Assembly: GCF_001513965.1 (NCBI RefSeq)
Contig: NZ_KQ948022.1
Span: 62,001-126,000, forward strand
Length of the DNA stretch: 64,000 nucleotides
From: Streptomyces cellostaticus
GTDB taxonomy: Bacteria; Actinomycetota; Actinomycetes; Streptomycetales; Streptomycetaceae
Direction: 5' to 3'
Positions 55,495 to 62,820 of this stretch are shown piece after piece. Both the position numbers and the translations under genes were made by a program. The stretch's first letter is position 1. Each line of letters begins with the position of its first letter. Under the pieces are notes generated by a model. That model saw only the letters and a program-made list of their open reading frames with translations, ran no database searches and was not told the origin of the DNA.

Positions 55495-56652
55495 TCAACC
55501 CAGGCTCGGCGCCGTCCAGTCCGCGTGCCTCAGGACGGCCCGCACCGTCACCCCGGACGGGGCGAGGCGCAGCGCCGTGTTGCGCAGGGCGACGGCCACG
55601 GGATGGGACAGCTGCTGGCCCATCCGGCCGGCCTGCCGGGCGGCGCGGGCGACCGACTGGGCGCGCGGGCGGCGCTCGGCGTCGTACCGGGCCAGCGCCG
55701 CCCCGACCGTGGGTGTGCCGGCGAGCGCCGCGGCCAGCGTGGCGGCGTCCTCCAGGGCCTGGCAGGCGCCCTGGCCGAGATGCGGCGTCATGGCATGGGC
55801 CGCGTCACCGAGGAACGCGATCCGGCCTGCGACGAAGGACGGCAGCGGCGCCGCCAGCTCGTGGATGTCATGGTGCAGAACGGCCTCGGGGCCGGTCGCC
55901 GCCAGCAGCGCGGGGATCGGATCGTGCCAGCCGCCGAACCGGCGGCGCAGCACGCCGAGGGGATCGGCATGACGTACACCGGGCGGCGCGTTGAGCACCG
56001 CGTGCCATTCGGCGCGCCCGTCGGCGAAGGCGATGTGGCCGAACTCGGCCCCCCGCCCCCAGGTCAGCTCGAAATCGCTGTTCAACTCCACCGGATGCCC
56101 GGTGATGGCACGCAGGACCGTCGACCCGCTGTAGACGGGTCCGGGGTGGTCCGGGAACACCTGGCCGCGCAGCCGGCTGCCCACGCCGTCTGCCGCGACG
56201 ACCAGGTCCGCCGCCAGGACCTCCTCGCCGACCGGGACCGCGACCCGGCCGGGAGCCGAGCGGTCGACCGACGCAACGCAGACGCCCACGCGCAGGCACT
56301 GCGGCGGCAGCGCCGCGCGCAGCACGCGGTGCAGCACGGCCCGCGGGATCCCGACGATCGGAGTGCCGAGCTCGCGGGCGAGCGCGGCTCCGTCCATCCG
56401 TGCCAGCCTGCCGCCAGCAGGAGTGCGCGTACCCCCGGTGTACTGCGGCCGAGCCGCCGCGCGTACGGCCGCGCCGACACCGAGCACGTCCAGCGCGCGC
56501 AGCCCATTGGCGTGCAGGGAGATGCCCGCACCCGCGTCGGCCGGTGCGGCGGCCCGCTCGACGACCGTCACCTCCCAGCCGATCCGGCGCAGCCCGAGCG
56601 CGGCGGCCAGACCCCCGATGCCGCCCCCGACCACCACCGCTGTACCACTCAT
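55495..56652 (-). CDS. FAD-dependent monooxygenase (PHBH fold)
   Basis: The 385-residue flavin enzyme has the N-terminal FAD fingerprint VVVGGGIGGLAAALGLRRIG, the middle DG motif LVVAADGVGSRLR and the third FAD motif AFLGDAAHAMTPHLGQGACQ. It belongs to the class A hydroxylases that use NAD(P)H to hydroxylate aromatic rings. GGAGGGG precedes the ATG. The divergent TetR gene and two copies of a palindrome between them indicate a dedicated detoxification or drug-modifying pair; the inducer is probably also the substrate. Confidence 0.9.
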   Translation of the reverse strand: MSGTAVVVGGGIGGLAAALGLRRIGWEVTVVERAAAPADAGAGISLHANGLRALDVLGVGAAVRAAARPQYTGGTRTPAGGRLARMDGAALARELGTPIVGIPRAVLHRVLRAALPPQCLRVGVCVASVDRSAPGRVAVPVGEEVLAADLVVAADGVGSRLRGQVFPDHPGPVYSGSTVLRAITGHPVELNSDFELTWGRGAEFGHIAFADGRAEWHAVLNAPPGVRHADPLGVLRRRFGGWHDPIPALLAATGPEAVLHHDIHELAAPLPSFVAGRIAFLGDAAHAMTPHLGQGACQALEDAATLAAALAGTPTVGAALARYDAERRPRAQSVARAARQAGRMGQQLSHPVAVALRNTALRLAPSGVTVRAVLRHADWTAPSLG

Positions 56653-56687
56653 GCCAGTCCCCTCCACCCGTGCCCGTTCTGCCGTGT

Positions 56688-56737
56688 CTTCTACAGATGT
56701 AGAAGCAGGCTACTCGGGCTGTCTACAGATGTAGAAG
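56688..56737. promoter_or_regulatory. Twin TetR operators
   Basis: CTTCTACAGATGTAGAAG (56688-56705) and TCTACAGATGTAGAAG (56722-56737) are two copies of one palindrome, 32 bp or about three turns apart, filling the spacer between the FAD monooxygenase and TetR genes. A further half-site GTGTAGAA follows at 56743. Confidence 0.85.
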
Positions 56738-56757
56738 CGGGGGTGTAGAAAGAGGGG

Positions 56758-57315
56758 GTGCCCACCGATCGACGTACTCTCCTCGCCGACGCGGCCATCG
56801 GCGTGCTCGCCGACGCCGGGATGCGAGGACTGACGCACCGAGCCGTGGACCGCGCGGCGAACCTTCCGCCCGGGACCACCTCCGCCTACTACCGCACCCG
56901 GCAGGCGCTGCTCACCGCGCTGGTCCGGCGCCTGGTGGCACTCGACCAGGCGGAGTTCCAGGAGACCGGGGCCAGGACACCGGCCCTGCGGAACGCCGGC
57001 GAACTGACGGCCGGCCTCATGGCCTTCACCGAAGGGCGGCTCGCCGAGGCCGGACGCAGGCGCTCCCTCGCGCGCTACGCCTGCGCCGTCGAGAGTGTGC
57101 GCCACCCCGAACTGCGCGAGATCCTGGTGCCCCGCGAGAACCTGGCCCGGCAGGCCGTCCAGGACTTCCTCGCCGCCCAGGGCGTCAAGGACGCCGAGGA
57201 ACGTACGGTCACGCTCCTGACCTGCGTGGACGGACTGGTCTTCGACCGGCTGGTGAACGGGGGAAGCGTGTCCGAGCAGGAGATACACGGCCTCGTGACC
57301 GCAGCCCTGCGCTGA
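56758..57315 (+). CDS. TetR-family repressor
   Basis: The 185-residue regulator has a helix-turn-helix at about residues 22-45 (GLTHRAVDRAANLPPGTTSA then YYRTRQALL). The GTTSAYYRTR variant belongs to a group that often controls divergent monooxygenases or exporters. GAGGGG is directly adjacent to the GTG at 56758, so spacing is poor and weak translation is possible. It very likely represses itself and the FAD monooxygenase through the twin operators. A strong terminator follows. Confidence 0.88.
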   Translation: MPTDRRTLLADAAIGVLADAGMRGLTHRAVDRAANLPPGTTSAYYRTRQALLTALVRRLVALDQAEFQETGARTPALRNAGELTAGLMAFTEGRLAEAGRRRSLARYACAVESVRHPELREILVPRENLARQAVQDFLAAQGVKDAEERTVTLLTCVDGLVFDRLVNGGSVSEQEIHGLVTAALR

Positions 57316-57329
57316 ACCGTACGACGACG

Positions 57330-57366
57330 GCGGCGCCGCCTCCCTGGGACGGGGAGACGGCGCCGC
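57330..57366. terminator. Bidirectional terminator between tetR and the small peptide gene
   Basis: A 15-bp stem (GCGGCGCCGCCTCCC with its complement, one wobble) closes a 7-nt loop, 15 bp after the TetR stop and 24 bp after the peptide stop on the other strand. Confidence 0.75.
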
Positions 57367-57389
57367 GCTTCTTCACGCGTCCGTGGACG

Positions 57390-57449
57390 TCAGACCAGCC
57401 ACCCGATGAAGTGGATGATCCCGGCGAGGACGTCGGTGAGAAGGTTCAT
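57390..57449 (-). CDS. 19-residue hydrophobic peptide
   Basis: MNLLTDVLAGIIHFIGWLV is preceded by a clear AAGGAG, ten bases before the ATG, and followed by a terminator, so it looks like a genuine short gene although below normal size limits. The peptide would form one amphipathic to fully hydrophobic helix with a single Asp and His, like small membrane-active or toxin-type peptides. It is 195 bp downstream of the AI-2E family gene and may have its own promoter near the GTTCC/GGAAC repeat at 57583. Function unknown. Confidence 0.5.
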   Translation of the reverse strand: MNLLTDVLAGIIHFIGWLV

Positions 57450-57582
57450 GATCGTGCTGCTCCTTGCGATGTGGCTTTTGAGTGGGACCTGTGCGTCAAC
57501 TACGGTCTGCAGCCCGTCGCTTGCACACCGAAAGTATCGTCCCGGCTCCGGCACCTCACCGGTCTCACGAGCGACGATCACC

Positions 57583-57596
57583 TGTTCCAGGGAACA
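57583..57596. promoter_or_regulatory. Inverted repeat upstream of the small peptide gene
   Basis: TGTTCC-AG-GGAACA is a perfect 6-bp inverted repeat about 135 bp before the peptide ATG in the spacer after the AI-2E family gene. Confidence 0.4.
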
Positions 57597-57644
57597 ACTG
57601 ATCCCCTGTTCGGATCGCGCAGGAGCCACACCAACTCTGGTGAA

Positions 57645-58814
57645 TCATCTGGAAGTCGGCTGTTGCGGCACCGCTCGCAGCGCGCGCAGCACCGACCACA
57701 CCACCGAGATGAACGGGACGGCCACCACAGCGCCGATCACCCCCGCCACGATGCTCCCCGCGATGACGGACACGGCGACGACGAGCGGATGCAGCCGGAC
57801 CGCCCAGCTCATCACCAGCGGGTGCAGCACATGCCCCTCCAGCTGGCCGATGACCACGATGAGCACCAGCACGGCCGCGGCCGTGAGCGGTCCGCGCCCG
57901 GCCAGGGCGACCACCGTGGCCACTCCGAGCGCGACCGGCGAGCCCACCAGGGGGACGAACGTGGCGAAGAACTCCAGCAGCGTCAGCGGCAGCGCGAGCG
58001 GCACCCGCAGCACGAGCAGGGCGATGCCGACGAGGACGGCGTTGGTCGCCGCCACGATGATGATGCCGCGCGTGTACCCGGCGAACGTCAGCCAGGCCGC
58101 ACGTCCCGCCCGGTCCCACCGCGAACGGGCACCGCTCGGCAGCAGCTGGTCACGCGCCCAGCTCCACATGCGCTCGCCGGAATGGATGAAGAAGACGGAG
58201 GCGAAGAGCGCGAGCGCGCCGCCCGTGATCAGCTCGACGACCCGGCCCAGCCCCGAGACGGCGCTGCTGAGCAGGCTGGCCTGGTGCCCGGCGATGTAGT
58301 CGGTCACCTGGCGCTGCAGATCGGAGAGCCTGCCCGGGCTGAGCCGGAACGGCGGCCCCTGCAGCCACAGCTCGATCCGGTGCACCCCGCCGCGGAACTC
58401 ACCCGCCAGCTTGTTCGACTCGTTCGCCACCGCGTTGCCGACGAGCGCGAACAGGGCCAGCAGGAGCAGCAGGCTGCCGACGAGGGCGACGGCGACGCTC
58501 AGGGGTCTGGTGAGGACGCGGCTCAGGAGATCGGCGAGGGGGCGCAGCACCGAGGTGACGACGAGAGCGAGGAACAGGGCGACGGCGATGAGCTGGAACC
58601 GGCCCAGGACGCTGAAGACGCCGTAGACGACGATGCCGACGAGGATGAGACGCCAGGCGTAGGCGGCGGCGACCCGCAGCCACGGCACCGTGCGCGCGGC
58701 CACCGGGCCGTCCGGCTCGCAGCGGTCGGCCGCCGGGAGCCGCACGGAGTACGACGGCCGACTGCCCAGCACCGCCCCACGCCCCCGGCCCGTTCGCCCG
58801 CCCGCACCGCCCAT
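57645..58814 (-). CDS. AI-2E (TqsA/PerM) family membrane protein
   Basis: The 389-residue protein has about eight membrane helices. The family pattern is visible in the C-terminal half: LEFFATFVPLVGSPVALGVA, GQLEGHVLHPLVMSWAVRLH and HPLVVAVSVIAGSIVAGVIG. The family includes the AI-2 exporter TqsA and Na+/H+ antiporters, so transport of a small molecule is likely but the substrate is open. The N-terminus is basic and Gly-rich. GGAGGC precedes the ATG. Confidence 0.88.
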   Translation of the reverse strand: MGGAGGRTGRGRGAVLGSRPSYSVRLPAADRCEPDGPVAARTVPWLRVAAAYAWRLILVGIVVYGVFSVLGRFQLIAVALFLALVVTSVLRPLADLLSRVLTRPLSVAVALVGSLLLLLALFALVGNAVANESNKLAGEFRGGVHRIELWLQGPPFRLSPGRLSDLQRQVTDYIAGHQASLLSSAVSGLGRVVELITGGALALFASVFFIHSGERMWSWARDQLLPSGARSRWDRAGRAAWLTFAGYTRGIIIVAATNAVLVGIALLVLRVPLALPLTLLEFFATFVPLVGSPVALGVATVVALAGRGPLTAAAVLVLIVVIGQLEGHVLHPLVMSWAVRLHPLVVAVSVIAGSIVAGVIGAVVAVPFISVVWSVLRALRAVPQQPTSR

Positions 58815-59126
58815 CAGGCCTCCCGCCTCCTCTCCACCGCCGGTTCCTTGTCCGTCACGTCTAGGGAACGGTAAGGGCAAGCCACGGGCCGGATCGCACA
58901 ACGCGCCCGAGCCCGTATGCGCTGCGATCACCCACGAACCAGCAGTCAGGGGGCGCCGAAGCACTGCCCGGGATCGCCGGACTCGGCGCGCTCGGCGGCG
59001 CGCTTGTTCAGTTCGGCCAAGGGGGCACTGGTCAGCGTGCCTGCCGGGCTCAGATCACGGTAGGCCGCCGGCGCGGGGAGCGGACGGTCACAGGAGCCTC
59101 ACAATCCGTGGGCGTCCGCCCGTCTC
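58815..59126. other. Intergenic region with a C-terminal gene fragment
   Basis: Between the AI-2E gene promoter and the 3' end of the DUF2267 gene. It holds the open fragment described at 58946-59098; nothing else was recognised. Confidence 0.4.
58946..59098 (-). pseudogene. Possible C-terminal fragment of an unknown gene
   Basis: A 50-codon stretch bounded upstream by TGA reads CDRPLPAPAAYRDLSPAGTL, TSAPLAELNKRAAERAESGD and ends PGQCFGAP at TGA. Codon use is strongly Streptomyces-like and there is no start codon, so it may be the tail of a deleted gene. No family recognised. Confidence 0.3.
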
Positions 59127-59549
59127 CTACCCGCTCCCGAGGGCGCGCTCCACGGGCAGCAGCTCCCGGATGTCCGCGGGCAGTGCTCCGGCCATCCGCT
59201 CGGTCAGCTCGGGCGCGAGAGCGGCGTCGAGCACCTCCAGTACGGCGGCGGCATCGCGCAGGGCCCTGTCCTCGTCCGTGCCGGCCCGGTCGGCGATCCG
59301 TCCGGCGAAGACGGTCAGCCCGAACCGCTCACCCGAGGTACCCGCATCGGGGCCGGCGGACGCGTCCACAGCCTCCCGCATGGCAGCCGCCAGGTCCGGC
59401 GGCAGCTGGGCCGCCACATGGCGGGCGAGCCCGGACGGCAGCCGCTCGGACAGGGTGCTCAGCACCGCGTGTGTCGCCCGCTCGGCCGACCCCCGGTCGG
59501 GCAGCTGAGCGAGTGCCTGCACTTTTCCGATCATCAAGTCGTGCTTCAT
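59127..59549 (-). CDS. DUF2267 protein
   Basis: The 140-residue helical protein has the DUF2267 arrangement of two related halves: AERATHAVLSTLSERLPSGL with ARHVAAQLPPDLAAAM, then ALRDAAAVLEVLDAALAPEL with ERMAGALPADIRELL. The function is unknown; the fold is proposed to resemble HEAT-like or MgtE N-domain-like repeats. AAGGAG precedes the ATG. It is divergent from the hydrogenase maturation operon and might share its promoter region. Confidence 0.8.
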   Translation of the reverse strand: MKHDLMIGKVQALAQLPDRGSAERATHAVLSTLSERLPSGLARHVAAQLPPDLAAAMREAVDASAGPDAGTSGERFGLTVFAGRIADRAGTDEDRALRDAAAVLEVLDAALAPELTERMAGALPADIRELLPVERALGSG

Positions 59550-59736
59550 GAGGCCGGCTCCTTCCCCACGGGGGCAACGGCCGAGTACCCGTATTCGCCG
59601 GGCTCTGCGACCGCCTTGCCGGCCGTCGGGTGCCTGTCCCCATGCGATCCGGATGGAGGAAGGGATCTGTCCGGGGAGGGCGAAACGCCGCAGGGGTTCT
59701 TCCCGGCACCCCGGGAACGGACGAACATGCCATGTC

Positions 59737-61452
59737 ATGGACATTTTGCTCGTTGCCAGCGCGTTCAACAGCCTTTCCCAGCGGGTCTACGCCGAACTGT
59801 CGGACCGGGGACACCGGGTGGACGTCGTGCTGGCCACCCACGGCGCCGACCCCGTCCGCGCCGCCGTACGCGAGCTGCGCCCGGACCTGGTCGTCGCGCC
59901 GATGCTGAAGACGGCCCTGCCCGAGGACGTCTGGCGGGAGCGCACCTGCCTGATCGTGCATCCGGGACCGCCCGGCGACCGCGGCCCCTCCTCGCTGGAC
60001 TGGGCGATCGCCGAGCAGGCGCCCCGCTGGGGCGTGACGGTGGTCCAGGCCGAGGCGGCCATGGACGCGGGGGATATCTGGGCGACGGAGTCCTTCCCCG
60101 TACCGCCCGTCGGAAAGAGCGACCTGTACCGCAACGAGGCCTCCGACGCCGCCGTCGCCGCCGTCCTGCTGGCCGTACGCCGCTACGCCGACGCCTCGTA
60201 CAAACCCCGCCCCCAGGCCGACGACTCCGTCCAGGTGGTGTGGCGCGACTTCCACCGGCAGGAGCGGCGCCGGATCGACTGGGAGAACGACAGCACCGAG
60301 ACCGTGCTGCGCAAGCTCCGCGGCGCCGACTCGCAGCCGGGCGTCCTGGACGAACTCCTCGGCCGGGAGGTGTTCCTGCACGGCGGCCACCCCGAGGACC
60401 TGCTGCGCGGCCGCCCCGGCGAGCTGCTGGCGACCCGGGCGGGCGCGGTCTGCCGGGCCACCCGCGACGGCGCCGTGTGGATCCCGGAACTGCGCCCGCG
60501 CAAGAACTCCGGCGACCCGGCACCCTTCCGGCGTCCCGCCGCCTCCGTACTCGCCGCGTTCTCCGGCCGGGACACCCTGAGGCTCCCGGAAGCCGCCGTC
60601 CCGCTCGAACTGCCCCCGCACCGGCACACCTGGGCCGACATCCGCTACCGGCAGCGCGGCGACGCCGGCTTCCTGAGCTTCTCCTTCCCCGGTGGGGCGA
60701 TGAGCACCGACCAGTGCCGCAGACTGCTCGCCGCCTACCGGTACGCGCTCACCCGCCCCACCCCGGTCCTGGTGCTCGGCTCGGACCGTGACTTCTTCTC
60801 CAACGGCATCCACCTGAACGTCATCGAGGCGGCCGCCGACCCGGCCATGGAGTCCTGGACCAACCTCAACGCCATGGACGACCTCGTGGAGGCGGTGCTG
60901 CGCACCACCGACCGGCTGGTGGTGGCCGCGCTCGCCGGCAACGCGGCCGCCGGCGGCGCCATGCTCGCCCTCGCCGCCGACCAGGTGTGGTGCCGTACGG
61001 GAGCCGTCCTCAACCCGCACTACCGGCGGATGGGCCTGTACGGATCCGAGTTCTGGACGTACACGCTCCCGCGTCGCGCCGGAGCCCGCACCGCCCGCCG
61101 GCTGACCGAGGAGGCACTGCCGCTCAGCGGCGCGGCGGCCGAGCGGATCGGGCTGGTGGACCGCCTCGTGCCCGCCGGGGCGGGCGAGTTCGCCGCCGAG
61201 GTCGAGCGGCTGGCCGCCGCCCTCGCCGCCGCCCCCGACCTCCGGCAACGGATCGCTGCCAAGGCCGCGGCACGCCGCTCGGACGAGGAGGTACGGCCGC
61301 TCGCGGACCACCGGCGCGACGAACTCGCCCGGATGCACGCCGTCTTCTTCGATCCCCAGGCCCCCTACCACGCGCTCAGGTCGGCCTTCGTCCGAAAGAA
61401 GCCCGCCGGTTCCGCGCGCCCCCTGGCACCGGTCGCCGGAGTGGTCCGGTGA
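59737..61452 (+). CDS. hypX: [NiFe]-hydrogenase maturation factor HypX/HoxX
   Basis: The 571-residue two-domain protein makes the CO ligand of the NiFe(CN)2CO site from formyl-tetrahydrofolate in air. Residues about 1-250 are a formyltransferase-like domain (MDILLVASAFNSLSQRVYAE, VHPGPPGDRGPSSLDWAIAE), and about 290-545 an enoyl-CoA hydratase-like domain (DRDFFSNGIHLNVIE, AALAGNAAAGGAMLALAADQ). HypX goes with oxygen-tolerant hydrogenases, which fits an aerobic actinomycete. The ATG at 59737 has a weak RBS. The protease gene overlaps the stop by four bases. Confidence 0.93.
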   Translation: MDILLVASAFNSLSQRVYAELSDRGHRVDVVLATHGADPVRAAVRELRPDLVVAPMLKTALPEDVWRERTCLIVHPGPPGDRGPSSLDWAIAEQAPRWGVTVVQAEAAMDAGDIWATESFPVPPVGKSDLYRNEASDAAVAAVLLAVRRYADASYKPRPQADDSVQVVWRDFHRQERRRIDWENDSTETVLRKLRGADSQPGVLDELLGREVFLHGGHPEDLLRGRPGELLATRAGAVCRATRDGAVWIPELRPRKNSGDPAPFRRPAASVLAAFSGRDTLRLPEAAVPLELPPHRHTWADIRYRQRGDAGFLSFSFPGGAMSTDQCRRLLAAYRYALTRPTPVLVLGSDRDFFSNGIHLNVIEAAADPAMESWTNLNAMDDLVEAVLRTTDRLVVAALAGNAAAGGAMLALAADQVWCRTGAVLNPHYRRMGLYGSEFWTYTLPRRAGARTARRLTEEALPLSGAAAERIGLVDRLVPAGAGEFAAEVERLAAALAAAPDLRQRIAAKAAARRSDEEVRPLADHRRDELARMHAVFFDPQAPYHALRSAFVRKKPAGSARPLAPVAGVVR

Positions 61453-62033
61453 GCCCCGGCCGGCTGCTCGTGGCGGGCGTCGGCAACATCTTCCTCGGGG
61501 ACGACGCGTTCGGCCCCGAGGTGATCCGCGCCCTCGACCGGCGTCCGCTGCCGCCCGAGGTGCGCGTGCGGGACTTCGGCATCCGCGGCCTGGACCTCGC
61601 CTACACCCTGCTCGACGGCTACGCCACCGCCGTCCTGGTCGACGCGGCCCCGCGCGGACACCGCCCCGGCACCCTCACCCTGATCGAGGCGGAACCACCC
61701 CACGGCACGGCCGTACCCGAGGCCCATGGCATGGACCCGCAGAAGGTGCTGGCCCTGGCCGCACACCTGGGCGACGAGCCGCTGCCCCGGGTGCTCGTCC
61801 TGGCCTGCGAGCCCGAGGTCCTGCCGCGTGGCGACGAGGACATCCTGCCGGGCCTCGGCGCACCGGTACGGGCGGCCGTCGACCGGGCCGTGGACGCGCT
61901 GCACACGCTGATCCCCGTTCTGCTGGCGGATCCGGCCGCGCCCGCACCACCGTTGGGCCGCCCGATGGAATCCGGGCCCCCGGACGCGGCTGCGCTGACC
62001 GGCACCGCGGCCGGCGGAGCCGAAGATCGGTGA
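61449..62033 (+). CDS. Hydrogenase maturation protease
   Basis: The 194-residue HyaD/HybD-like endopeptidase has GVGNIFLGDDAFGPEVIRAL (nickel-binding Asp/Glu), DFGIRGLDLAYTLLDGYATA and VLVDAAPRG. The enzyme removes the C-terminal tail of the large subunit after nickel insertion. The last 40 residues are Pro/Ala-rich. It is translationally coupled to hypX (GTGA) and specific for one hydrogenase, so a large-subunit gene should be nearby. Confidence 0.92.
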   Translation: MSPGRLLVAGVGNIFLGDDAFGPEVIRALDRRPLPPEVRVRDFGIRGLDLAYTLLDGYATAVLVDAAPRGHRPGTLTLIEAEPPHGTAVPEAHGMDPQKVLALAAHLGDEPLPRVLVLACEPEVLPRGDEDILPGLGAPVRAAVDRAVDALHTLIPVLLADPAAPAPPLGRPMESGPPDAAALTGTAAGGAEDR

Positions 62034-62094
62034 GACCCCGGGCCGCACCGGACGCGGCCGGGGCTCCGCTTCACGACCGCGAGGAGCTGCGCCC

Positions 62095-62820
62095 ATGTGC
62101 CGGTCCGACGTCAAGCAGGCCGTCCTGGCCAAGAACGACGACCTGGCCGCGCGCCTGCGCGACGACCTGACGCGGCAGGGCGTCACGGTGGTCAACCTGC
62201 TGTCCAGCCCCGGCAGCGGCAAGACGGAGCTCCTCGGCCGGGTCCTGGCCCAAGCCGTGGACCGGCGCGTTCCGGTCGCCGCGCTCACCGCCGACCTCGC
62301 GACCGAGAACGACGCCGTCCGGCTCGCGCGGTCGGGCGCGCCGGTGAGACAACTGCTCACCGACGGACTGTGCCACCTGGAGGCCCGGCAGGTACGCGGG
62401 AGCCTTACGGGCTGGCTGCCCGCGGGCACCGCGGTGCTCTTCGTGGAGAACGTCGGCAACCTCGTCTGCCCGGCGTCGTACGACCTCGGCGAGAGCCTGC
62501 GGATCGTGCTGATGGCGGTGACCGAGGGCGAGGACAAGCCGCTGAAGTACCCCACCGCGTTCGGCTCGGCCCATCTGGTCGTCATCACCAAGACCGACCT
62601 GGCCGAGGCGGCCGGCTTCGACGAGGCCGTCTTCCGGGCCCATGTCCAGCGGGTCAACCCCGGGGTGGAGATCGTACGGTCCTGCGCCCGCACCGGCGAC
62701 GGCGTCGACACGTTCCTGGCCCACGCTCTCGCCGCCCGGCACGGAGCCCCGCCGCACCGGCCCCCGCTCGCCCCGCACCCCCACGGCCACCACCATCCCG
62801 CCTCCGCCCCCGTCTCGTGA
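62095..62820 (+). CDS. hypB: Hydrogenase nickel incorporation GTPase HypB
   Basis: The 241-residue SIMIBI GTPase has the P-loop SSPGSGKTELL at about 37-47, metal-site residues DGLCHLE and NLVCPASYDLGE, and NKxD-like TKTD. The C-terminal tail is His-rich (HPHGHHH), a nickel-storage feature. It drives nickel delivery with HypA. AGGAG precedes the ATG. Its stop overlaps the hypF GTG by four bases. Confidence 0.95.
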   Translation: MCRSDVKQAVLAKNDDLAARLRDDLTRQGVTVVNLLSSPGSGKTELLGRVLAQAVDRRVPVAALTADLATENDAVRLARSGAPVRQLLTDGLCHLEARQVRGSLTGWLPAGTAVLFVENVGNLVCPASYDLGESLRIVLMAVTEGEDKPLKYPTAFGSAHLVVITKTDLAEAAGFDEAVFRAHVQRVNPGVEIVRSCARTGDGVDTFLAHALAARHGAPPHRPPLAPHPHGHHHPASAPVS

